A DNA stretch of 64,000 bases from the NCBI RefSeq assembly GCF_913055165.1, contig NZ_CAJXJS010000008.1, forward strand, positions 22,706 through 86,705, written 5' to 3'. The DNA comes from an uncultured Devosia sp. (GTDB taxonomy: Bacteria > Pseudomonadota > Alphaproteobacteria > Rhizobiales > Devosiaceae). The first letter of the stretch is position 1. Every line of letters starts with the position of its first letter. The notes under the pieces were generated by a model that saw only the letters and a program-made list of their open reading frames with translations, was not told where the DNA came from and searched no databases. The position numbers and the translations under genes were made by a program. Below, in pieces: positions 1-7,489 of the stretch.

Positions 1-5
1 AAACT

Positions 6-770
6 TTGGATGGTGTCGCCCAAGTGGGCATGTATCCGCTCGACGATGTCGACCGGGAGCCTTCTCAAGATCATCAAGTCCTCGAATACCGTCAGCGGAT
101 AAGCTGGCATTCGGGTCTGCCCGTGCGCTGGACGACGATGCCGGATAATAGCGAACCGTCGCGCCGCCTGCAGCTGGCCATCAAACGGGTTATCGACGTT
201 ACTGGTGCCGCGATTGGGTTGGTCATTCTCGCGCCATTGCTCATATTTGTGGCCCTTGCCATCAAGGCCTCCAGCCCTGGGCCGGTCTTTTTTCGACAGG
301 CGCGCGAAGGGCAGGGGGGTAAGCTGTTTGATGCGCTCAAATTCCGCTCAATGCGCATCGAGAGCTGTGATCTCTCAGGCGTCTCGCAGACGCAGGACAA
401 TGACCCCAGGGTGACCCCGGTCGGGCAATTCATCCGCCGGACGAGCATTGATGAGCTGCCGCAGCTGTTCAATGTTCTTGTTGGCGATATGTCCCTTGTA
501 GGCCCGCGACCACATGTTCCGGGCATGCTGGCCGGCGGTCGGTCCTATCGGGAGCTCGTGCCCTACTACGATGAGCGCCTTGCGATGCCGCCCGGGATCA
601 CCGGTTGGGCACAGGCCAATGGCCTGCGAGGGTCCACGCGGGACCGGCGGTTAGCGCGTGAACGCATCGATCATGATCTGGCCTATATCCAGAATTTTTC
701 CGTCTGGCTGGATCTCAAAATCATCGCGAAAACCGTGGTTCGCGAGTTCTTCACCGGAAGCGGCAACTAG
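6..770 (+). CDS. Exopolysaccharide sugar transferase (ExoY/WcaJ-type), possibly open at its 5' end
   Basis: This is a bacterial sugar transferase that would move a sugar phosphate from a nucleotide sugar onto undecaprenyl phosphate, the first step of repeat-unit assembly on the inner membrane face. A membrane segment lies at about residues 64-88, followed by the family blocks KFRSM (112-116), RRTSIDELPQLFNVL (144-158) and GPRP (166-169). The frame is open to the window edge. The listed start is a TTG at 6, with other possible starts at ATG 30 and ATG 138; the last gives a 210-residue protein, still a normal size. The stop codon is TAG, and its G is the first base of an insertion sequence. Before insertion the stop would have been TAA, so the protein is unchanged. 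The rest of the polysaccharide locus lies on the opposite strand beyond the element. Confidence 0.85.
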   Translation: MDGVAQVGMYPLDDVDREPSQDHQVLEYRQRISWHSGLPVRWTTMPDNSEPSRRLQLAIKRVIDVTGAAIGLVILAPLLIFVALAIKASSPGPVFFRQAREGQGGKLFDALKFRSMRIESCDLSGVSQTQDNDPRVTPVGQFIRRTSIDELPQLFNVLVGDMSLVGPRPHVPGMLAGGRSYRELVPYYDERLAMPPGITGWAQANGLRGSTRDRRLARERIDHDLAYIQNFSVWLDLKIIAKTVVREFFTGSGN

Positions 771-1620
771 GCTGTGTTGACAAAAGGGATTCCCAAATCG
801 CTGCCTGGCTGATTCAAGGCTTCCTTTCAGAGGAGGCAGTTTTGGCTCGGGGCGATCTGACTGATGATCAGTGGGCGCTGGTAGGGGCATTGTTGCCGGC
901 CGAGCGTGGTCGGTGGTCTCGGCCAGCCCTGGACAACCGGCGCTTTCTGAATGGCATGCTCTATGTGTTGCGGGTCGGTTGCCCCTGGCGCGACATGCAC
1001 GAACGCTATGGCAAGTGGAACTCGGTCTATGTCCGGTTCCGGCGCTGGGCAGAGCAAGGGGTCTGGGACGCCTTGCTGGAAACGCTGGTCGAGCTTGGGC
1101 TCACCGACGACTGGCAGCACATGATCGACAGCACCACGGTGCTCGGCCACTCTCAGGCAGCGGGCGCAAAAGGGGGACTCATAAGGAGGGTTTTGGTCGA
1201 AGCCGCGGCGGCTTTACGAGCAAAATCCACGCCGGCGCAGACAGTCAGGGACGCCCTCTTGGCTTCGTCCTCACCGGCGGCGAAGCCTCCGACTACAAGG
1301 CCATCGATGACCTGATCTCCTTGCCTGTCGCCAAACCCAGGCTGATGCTGGCTGACAAGGGCTACGACAGCGACGATGTCCGCGCCAGCCTGCTGCTCAA
1401 GGGGATTCTGGCGGTCATCCCGCCCAAGGCCAACGATAAAGAGGCCATCGCCTGCGATTACCGTGCCTACAAGGAACGTAATTGGGTCGAGCGCATGTTC
1501 AACAAGCTCAAGCAGTTCCGGCGCATCGCAACCCGATAAGACAAGACCGCCGTCTCATTCCTTGGCTTCCTGGCATTCGCCGCCGCAAAGCTATGGATGC
1601 CAACTTATGTCAACAGGGCC
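770..1620 (+). mobile_element. IS5-family, IS427-group insertion sequence
   Basis: An 851-bp element is bounded by imperfect terminal inverted repeats. The left end reads GGCTGTGTTGACAAAAG and the right end, read inward, GGCCCTGTTGACATAAG (14 of 17 identical). It is flanked by a TA duplication at 768-769 and 1621-1622. Size, ends, TA target and the DDE transposase fit the IS427 group of the IS5 family. The target TA lay inside the TAA stop of the upstream sugar-transferase gene. The element carries one transposase gene split over two frames. Confidence 0.85.
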
Positions 1621-1623
1621 TAA
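842..1623 (+). pseudogene. IS427-type transposase, two frames, with premature stop
   Basis: The first frame starts at TTG 842 after an AGGAGG ribosome site and carries the N-terminal DUF4096-like region and the first catalytic Asp (MIDSTT). The rest is in the -1 frame, holding the second Asp (ADKGYDS) and the catalytic Glu (NWVERMFNKLKQFRR). The frames meet at an AAAAGGGGG run (1168-1176), so programmed -1 frameshifting is possible, as in several IS families. A TAA at 1537-1539 replaces what is normally a Tyr codon after RIATR. The same frame then continues with recognisable family residues (DKTAVSFLGF) to a TAA at 1621-1623 formed by the target duplication. About 28 C-terminal residues are therefore lost. 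Probably inactive, although the whole DDE triad precedes the stop. Confidence 0.75.
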
Positions 1624-1686
1624 TCTGCACAGATCAGTGTTTCAGGAGCGCCTGGTGCGCGCGCCGATCGCGGGATGTGCGGCCCA

Positions 1687-2469
1687 TCACGCGGTCTGCA
1701 AAAAGCTCGTTGATCCATCAGGAGTAATTCGGACAGCACTCAACACGCCAGTGGCAAAGGCGCCGGTGTCCAGGCCGATGCGGCCGGGCGTGACTTCGGG
1801 GGCGCTGGTCGGAGTGTGTCCATGGACCACACGGTCCGGATAGGCGTTGTTCGCCCCTAGAAATTCTTCCCTGATCCAATGCAGGTCCGACGGGGACTGG
1901 TCTTCGAGAGAAACGCCGGGTTTGACGCCAGCATGGACGAAGAGCCAGCCAGGTAGGCTGACGGTCCATGGGCGGCTATTCAAAAAATCCAGGTGCTCCT
2001 CGGGGATATAGGCCCTGAGCATCTGTTCAAGACGCCGGGTCCCCATTGCTGGAACTTGCGCTGTCGGCAGCCCGTAGGACTTAAGGGTTTCAAGGCCGCC
2101 AAGCTCGAACCACTGCGCCCACCGATGGGGGCGTTCAATGAACTCGGCTGCCATGACCTCATGATTGCCCTGCAAACAAATACGCTCAAACCCTGGAGGA
2201 GGGGGGGCGAGCAGGTGATCGATGACGCCGGCCGCCTCCGGACCACGATCGACATAGTCCCCCAGCATGATCAACAGCTTTGGCCCCTCGAAGCGGATGC
2301 CATCCGCGATGATCTGCCTTTCCAATTCCTGCAGTTCCGCAAGACACCCGTGCACGTCGCCGATCGCGTAAAGCGCTGAAGGCATTTGTTCGAGCCGGAT
2401 ATGTCGGCTGCCGCTTGTGGGGTGCTGTGGCTGCGATCGGCCCCAGAGACGTTTGAAAGCCCCGAACAT
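1687..2469 (-). CDS. Calcineurin-like metallophosphoesterase (PPP-type serine/threonine phosphatase)
   Basis: The 260-residue protein has the full two-metal phosphoesterase set: GDVHG (37-41), GDYVDRG (70-76), GNHE (101-104), a late HAG and HGHTPT near residue 220. These residues bind the dinuclear metal centre of PPP-family protein phosphatases and ApaH-like enzymes. The gene lies 2 bases downstream of the O-antigen ligase-like gene on the same strand and is probably co-transcribed with it. Such phosphatases often sit in alphaproteobacterial exopolysaccharide loci. Here a plausible but unproven role is to reverse phosphorylation by the Wzc-type tyrosine kinase upstream, or to act on a phosphorylated sugar intermediate. 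The 3' end faces the insertion sequence. Confidence 0.85.
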   Translation of the reverse strand: MFGAFKRLWGRSQPQHPTSGSRHIRLEQMPSALYAIGDVHGCLAELQELERQIIADGIRFEGPKLLIMLGDYVDRGPEAAGVIDHLLAPPPPGFERICLQGNHEVMAAEFIERPHRWAQWFELGGLETLKSYGLPTAQVPAMGTRRLEQMLRAYIPEEHLDFLNSRPWTVSLPGWLFVHAGVKPGVSLEDQSPSDLHWIREEFLGANNAYPDRVVHGHTPTSAPEVTPGRIGLDTGAFATGVLSAVRITPDGSTSFLQTA

Positions 2470-2471
2470 GA

Positions 2472-3878
2472 CTAACGATGCGAATTGCCGCGTTGCGCGC
2501 GCGACGTCGTGGCGAGGCCAGCCGCAACGATTGCGACGAAGAGGAAGGTGTTGGCAGGGATCTCCAGGCTGAAATCAACGGTGGAATGGATTGCCACCTG
2601 CACGATCACCGCGAAAGCGGCAATCTGAGCGGTCCAGGAGCCAATATCCTGCCGCATTGCCTGCAGCAGGCGGAAGGCAATGAAGCCGACGGCAAGAATG
2701 GGCATCGACCCGGCGATCAGGCCCAGTTCTGCCCAGAGCGTTAAATAGGTGTTGTGCGCCATGCTCCAGGCCAAATCAGGGCTTAGCGGCAACTGGTGGA
2801 CGATCGGGAAGGCAATGCCGAATGTGCCGCCGCCAAAACCGGTCAAGGGCCGTAGCGCGATCAGATCCAGCACCTGCTGGTAGAGCAGAAGACGACTATC
2901 GGAACCAAAACCTTGCCATTCGATGCGTTCGAGGAGCCCGCCACCGAACAACCAAAGCAAGGCCACGATGAGGCCGACCCCCAGCGGAATGAGCACGAGA
3001 AGCAGGCCCAAGCGGCGAATGGCCAGCAGGGCGGCGACGATGACCACAACCGATCCGGCAAGGGCGGCGAACAGGCCCATGCGGGACTGCGTTCCCACGA
3101 TTGCGAGCATGAGAAACGCATAGGCAGCGCCATAGAGGATGACATTGCTGCGCAGCCCAGTGATCCAGCCGTCGTCCCGGTGCCGTTCGGCCTGCCGCTT
3201 CAGCACCGCGCAGCCATGGGCTAACGTCAGAATGGCGCCAAAGCCCAGAAAGGTGGCAAATGAGTTCCGATTGACAAAGCTCCCGGTCAGGGAGCCGAGA
3301 TAAGCCCATTTGGGCAGGCCAAGAATGGTGTCCCCCGTTCTCAGAGCAACAAGTCCATAGGCCGCATAGGCAAGCGTGATGACGATTAGCCCATGCAACA
3401 GGACCGGACGGCGCTTGTCACTGATCCCCAGCTGCATGATCAAAACTGCGACGAGTGCGAAGCTTAACTGCCGCAGGAGCATCAGGACGGTCTGGCCCGG
3501 CGCAACGCTGGTCTGTGGTGCCGTCAGAACGATATTGCCTTCAGCCAGAATGGGCACTGCTCCCACCGGCACGAGCTGCAACAATAGAGCGATAAATGTC
3601 AGGCCGAAAAGTGCGGTCGGAACGGGGTGTGCCGTAAGGGGCACGCGCAATTGTGACCTTGAACGCAGCTGCCAGGCGAAGAAGACCGTTGCGATGAGAC
3701 CGGCGTAAATCCCCCAAATCGTCCAGATGAACGGGCGTGCGCTGGCAAAAGGCAGGGGTACCAGCGCGAAGAGGACCAAGAGAGCCCATAATGCGAAACG
3801 GTTCTGGGGCCGGCTACGCGACTGATCGTTCAATAAACCCCCTGCGCGTCCGAGATGGGAAAGTCCTAGGGCCGCCAT
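2472..3878 (-). CDS. O-antigen ligase / Wzy-like polysaccharide polymerase membrane protein
   Basis: A 468-residue polytopic membrane protein with roughly a dozen hydrophobic segments. It has a long periplasmic loop in the second half where Wzy and WaaL proteins keep their active residues. The stretch GFGGGTFGIAFP followed by AHNTYLTLWAELG is typical of the O-antigen ligase-like domain (Wzy_C). The ATG at 3878 was chosen over an in-frame TTG six bases upstream. It sits among exopolysaccharide genes, 10 bases after a secreted protein gene and 2 bases before the phosphatase. That placement suggests polymerisation of lipid-linked repeat units in the periplasm rather than lipopolysaccharide ligation, but sequence alone cannot separate the two. 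Confidence 0.82.
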   Translation of the reverse strand: MAALGLSHLGRAGGLLNDQSRSRPQNRFALWALLVLFALVPLPFASARPFIWTIWGIYAGLIATVFFAWQLRSRSQLRVPLTAHPVPTALFGLTFIALLLQLVPVGAVPILAEGNIVLTAPQTSVAPGQTVLMLLRQLSFALVAVLIMQLGISDKRRPVLLHGLIVITLAYAAYGLVALRTGDTILGLPKWAYLGSLTGSFVNRNSFATFLGFGAILTLAHGCAVLKRQAERHRDDGWITGLRSNVILYGAAYAFLMLAIVGTQSRMGLFAALAGSVVVIVAALLAIRRLGLLLVLIPLGVGLIVALLWLFGGGLLERIEWQGFGSDSRLLLYQQVLDLIALRPLTGFGGGTFGIAFPIVHQLPLSPDLAWSMAHNTYLTLWAELGLIAGSMPILAVGFIAFRLLQAMRQDIGSWTAQIAAFAVIVQVAIHSTVDFSLEIPANTFLFVAIVAAGLATTSRAQRGNSHR

Positions 3879-3894
3879 GCTCAAAATGACACCT

Positions 3895-4572
3895 TTAGAG
3901 TTGCCGCCGGATCAGCGAAAGGAAGCGACGTTGAACGGCCTCAGGCTGGGCTTCGACTATTGTCTCAGCGCGTTCGCGGAAGGCCGGGTTGGTGACATAT
4001 TCGCGTGCCACGACCCAACCTCGGTTGGAGGGGACGAGGGCCGCGGTATCCGCGTCGGCGACCGCCCGAATACGATCCGAAACCGCGTCCGGGGCGCTCT
4101 GGACGAGCTCAAATCGAGCCGCGGCGAGCCAGCTTTCGTTCGGGCCCGTCAGGGCCGACCGGACAATACTGGTCTCAGCCGCCTCTTGATCGCCTTGGCG
4201 CAGCTGTGCGGTGGCAAGGATCAACCAGGCATAGGAATCGGCTGGGGATGCGGATACCGATTGCTCGGCAATGCTGCGGCAAAGCGGCTGGGCGTTTTCC
4301 TGCTGCTCTTCGGTTGCGAAGCGAAAAGCCAAAGGCGCAGTTTCCTGCAAGATCAGCTCGCACCGCCGCAAGAACGCGCGGCGGCCTTGGATCGACAGGG
4401 GCAGCACCGTCTCCTCGGCTGACATGCTCATGAATTGCGGAAGCCCGGTGAAACCGGATCCGACTGTATTGGCACCAGCTTCTTTGTGGAATGCCATGGA
4501 GCCAAGTGCCACGGTGCCGAGCGATACGGCCAATAGGCCCCACAATGAAAAACGGTGTGTTCTGCTCATCAT
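3895..4572 (-). CDS. Exported protein of unknown function in the polysaccharide operon
   Basis: A 225-residue protein with an N-terminal signal or anchor segment (hydrophobic about residues 9-27, ending GSMAFHKEAGA). The remainder is alanine-rich and helical. One part (SYAWLILATAQLRQGDQEAA) looks like a tetratricopeptide-type helix pair, but I cannot assign a family. It lies between the Wzc-type kinase gene and the O-antigen ligase-like gene on the same strand, with a 10-base gap to the latter. A periplasmic accessory role in polymerisation or export is inferred from position only. Starts at 4572 and 4569 are both possible because two ATGs are adjacent. Confidence 0.7.
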   Translation of the reverse strand: MMSRTHRFSLWGLLAVSLGTVALGSMAFHKEAGANTVGSGFTGLPQFMSMSAEETVLPLSIQGRRAFLRRCELILQETAPLAFRFATEEQQENAQPLCRSIAEQSVSASPADSYAWLILATAQLRQGDQEAAETSIVRSALTGPNESWLAAARFELVQSAPDAVSDRIRAVADADTAALVPSNRGWVVAREYVTNPAFRERAETIVEAQPEAVQRRFLSLIRRQL

Positions 4573-4668
4573 CTTTTAGGGTCGGCCAGAGTCGGCGGGT
4601 TGATCACCAATGATGGTGGACGCCAGTTGATGGAACTGGTCATTGCCAAGGATCGCGACGCAGCACGG

Positions 4669-6810
4669 TCAGCTCTCATAGGAATAATAGCCACCATATT
4701 TACGGTAATAGTCGGATCGCGACTGCTCCTGCTGGGTGAGGGCAACAAGCACGGGTATGTTTTCGCCTGCGGCCTCTTCAAGCGCCTCGATATTCTTCCT
4801 TGCTTCCCCTTGTTGGGTGCTCGCCCACTTGATGACGAAGGCGATGGCATCAGATTGCTGGCAGATATAGAGGCCGTCAACAACCGGCCCTATGGGCGGA
4901 GTGTCGAGAACGACCAGGTCGAAGGCGCGGCGCGCTGCGGCCAGGATGCGCTGGAAGGAGCTGTTGGAGAGGAGCTGGTCGGTAGGAACATTGCTTCGCC
5001 TTGATCCCACGATGATCGAGGTCTTGGACAAGGGGTCCTGCACCATGATCTTGCGAAGGGCAGCGACGTGATCGGTGTCATCCGATTGGAGCAGCTCAAG
5101 CAGACCTATATCGGACTGCAGGCCGATATGCCGATGCACCGAGGGTTTGCGCAGATCGCAATCGATCAGCAGGACCGACTGACCCGAGAGCGCGGCCGAT
5201 CGGGCAATGGAAAGGGCGAGCGTGGTTTTGCCTTCATTGGGATTGGAAGAGGTCACCATCAGCACCCGGCCAGTGCCTTCCTCTTTTGGTCCAGGCTGGG
5301 TTTTCCGGATCGCCTGATCAATGGCGGCCCTGGCGCGCCGAATGGATTCTGAAAAAACCGATAGCGGGGACGCCACGACAAGGTCAGCGTGGCTCTTGGA
5401 CTCGTTCTTGGCCTGTTGCCGCGGGACGGTGGCGGCCACAGGGCGTTTGAGGACCGTGGCGACCTGTTCGTCGGTGACAAAACCACCGATCAGGTTTTCG
5501 TAGAGGAATGCCAGGGCAACGCCCAATCCAAGCCCTGCCAGTCCGGCGAGGATCAGGATCAGTCGCTGGTTGGGGAAGGATGGACCGTTTGGTGCAAGCG
5601 CGGCAGAAACGATGCGGCTGTCGGCCAATTGCAGGTCTGCCTGCGCTTCGAGGTCCTGGGCGCGCGAGAGCAGTGTCTGATACTGACGTCGCGCCAGTTC
5701 TGCGTTTTGCTGCAGCTCGAAAATCTGGGTGAGCGTGTCGGCCGAGAGCGCCGAACCAATGATTTCGGAACGGAGTGATTGACGCAGCGCATCGGCCTGG
5801 CTCTGGGTCTGCTGCAGATTGCTCTGGAGAGCCGAGACCTCGCTCGTTGCCGCCTCCAGAAGGCTTTGCTCGATATTGGCCAACTCATTCCGCAGATCGA
5901 CAGCAGCTGTGCCGTCCGCAGCGCTCTCAATATCGCGCTGCAGCCGCTCGCGTTGGCTCTCAAGTTCGGCAATGGCTTCGGTTTCGAGCGAGTTGACGAT
6001 TGCGTTGATGTCGTTTCCGGCAATGGCGACCTGCACGGTATTGGCCAGGCTTGCAGATTGCTCGCGGGCTGCCTCCAGAGCGGCGATCTGGCTCTGCATG
6101 CTCGTCAGATCGCTCCGGCCGCTGTCACGGGCGATCTCGTTGATATTGTCCGCTATGAACTGGTCATAAGTGTTCTCGGAGGTCACGATGGCCAGCCGAG
6201 CCTGTTCCAGCCGGCTCTGGATCACCGAGAGCGAGGCGATGGCACTTGAAACCTTGGAGGAGAGCTGATCCTGGATATAGACCTCCGCCAGGGTATTGGC
6301 GAGGTTGGCGGCCATGGCGGCGCGTTCCGAGCTGGCCTGAAGCGAGATCAGATAGGTTAGACCGCGACGCTGAACGGTAACAGCTGAACGCAGTTTGGCC
6401 AGTGTCTGGTTGACGGCTTCCTGTCCGGTGGGGAGCTCAGGCACCGGTATACCGAAGAACGACAAAAGCCGCGCCCTCAGGCCAACTGAGACACCGAATT
6501 CGGGGTCCGAGATCAGGTTCTCACGCTCAATGACCTTGATGAGGATGTTGTCCGATCGTGCCAGCTCCACTTCGCTGTCGATCCGGGCGTTGTCGGCGGC
6601 CGAGGAGGACCCCTGCAGGGCCGTATCGTCCAGAATGTTCTTCCGCGAGGGGTCGACCATCACCAGGGCCGAGGCGGTGTAGAGCGGCGTCAGGGTGAAG
6701 GCCACCGATGCGGCCAGGCCCACGACCAGCACGGTTGTGGACACAATCAAGAGCAAACGACGTTTCAGCAGGCCGATGATGCCGCGGATGTCGATTTCAT
6801 TCTCTTCCAT
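4669..6810 (-). CDS. Polysaccharide chain-length regulator with BY-kinase domain (Wzc/ExoP type)
   Basis: The 713-residue protein has a Wzz chain-length domain between two membrane segments (about 18-38 and 410-432), with a long coiled-coil periplasmic region rich in Gln, Ala and Glu. A cytoplasmic bacterial tyrosine kinase domain follows. It contains Walker A (SSNPNEGKTTLA), Walker A' (LLIDCDLRKPSVH) and Walker B (LVVLDTPP). The C-terminus ends in a tyrosine cluster (SDYYRKYGGYYSYES), the usual autophosphorylation tail. Such proteins control polymer length and export in Wzx/Wzy-dependent exopolysaccharide synthesis. It is the first minus-strand gene of the locus, so the upstream gap from 6811 should hold the operon promoter. 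The nearby phosphatase is a candidate partner. Confidence 0.9.
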   Translation of the reverse strand: MEENEIDIRGIIGLLKRRLLLIVSTTVLVVGLAASVAFTLTPLYTASALVMVDPSRKNILDDTALQGSSSAADNARIDSEVELARSDNILIKVIERENLISDPEFGVSVGLRARLLSFFGIPVPELPTGQEAVNQTLAKLRSAVTVQRRGLTYLISLQASSERAAMAANLANTLAEVYIQDQLSSKVSSAIASLSVIQSRLEQARLAIVTSENTYDQFIADNINEIARDSGRSDLTSMQSQIAALEAAREQSASLANTVQVAIAGNDINAIVNSLETEAIAELESQRERLQRDIESAADGTAAVDLRNELANIEQSLLEAATSEVSALQSNLQQTQSQADALRQSLRSEIIGSALSADTLTQIFELQQNAELARRQYQTLLSRAQDLEAQADLQLADSRIVSAALAPNGPSFPNQRLILILAGLAGLGLGVALAFLYENLIGGFVTDEQVATVLKRPVAATVPRQQAKNESKSHADLVVASPLSVFSESIRRARAAIDQAIRKTQPGPKEEGTGRVLMVTSSNPNEGKTTLALSIARSAALSGQSVLLIDCDLRKPSVHRHIGLQSDIGLLELLQSDDTDHVAALRKIMVQDPLSKTSIIVGSRRSNVPTDQLLSNSSFQRILAAARRAFDLVVLDTPPIGPVVDGLYICQQSDAIAFVIKWASTQQGEARKNIEALEEAAGENIPVLVALTQQEQSRSDYYRKYGGYYSYES

Positions 6811-7489
6811 GAGGTTCGTTCCGTAACTGCTCAGTGCCTGATGTTGTAGGGGAACCGCGACCGGGCGCGTCTAGCGCAATGCCGGGGCCGCTGCGGCCAG
6901 AAAAGCATATTCAGTCCGCAAGATCGGACGGACGCACTTGATGCCTGGTTCGCAATGGATAGGACCAGTCTTGATGTGTGGTGCGCACCCTTTTGCATCG
7001 TCAAGATGCTCTTGTCGCACAAGAATCCTAAAGATTTTCAATTTTCTGAGGCCGCGAGGGGTGAATCGATTGGGCTTTGCGCAGTAGTTTCAAGTTTGAT
7101 TGGTGTTAAGCCCCATATTTGTCGCTATTTCCAGTGTCTTTCGGGGCTCTCGTGCGAATTGCCGCAACTACGGTTAAGCGGGATAGGCATATCCGCAAGG
7201 ACATAATGCTCGATAGATTGCAGGGACCAGCCCGTTCCGCAATCTGGGTTTGTTGCATGGCGCGCGCATAGGTGGCATGCGTCGTGGACAGGGTTTCGTC
7301 GGTCCTGGCATGCCGACGGAACGAATGCCCGGACGGGCTGGCGGACGTTTCCCTCACCAACGATTGCGTGTAACTACTGCCCAACCGCGTGAGTTGGTCG
7401 GGCAGGTGAAGGCATGGGGCATCAGAACGTGCGTTGTCGTTTCGGGGCTATCTGGTTGTTCTGCCTAAAGGCGCACGCTGGGAAGGGAC
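6811..7489. other. 679-bp divergent intergenic region
   Basis: This gap lies between the Wzc-type kinase gene (-) and the SLC13 transporter gene (+), so both promoters should be here. The part near 7020-7130 is AT-rich for this genome and is the likeliest promoter area, but I see no confident -35/-10 pair. The transporter-proximal half contains the inverted repeats listed separately at 7227-7341 and 7377-7405. I see no convincing gene. Confidence 0.5.
7227..7341 (+). promoter_or_regulatory. Structured leader candidate with mutually exclusive pairings upstream of the SLC13 gene
   Basis: CCAGCCCGTTCCG at 7227-7239 can pair with CGGACGGGCTGG at 7330-7341 (12 pairs with one bulged base). Alternatively its CGTTCCG part can pair with CGGAACG at 7317-7323. 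A separate hairpin (CTGC, CCAAC, loop, GTTGG, GCAG) lies at 7377-7405, and the start codon of the transporter gene is at 7490. Competing helices suggest an RNA switch, but chance pairing in GC-rich DNA is possible and I recognise no known riboswitch class. Confidence 0.3.
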
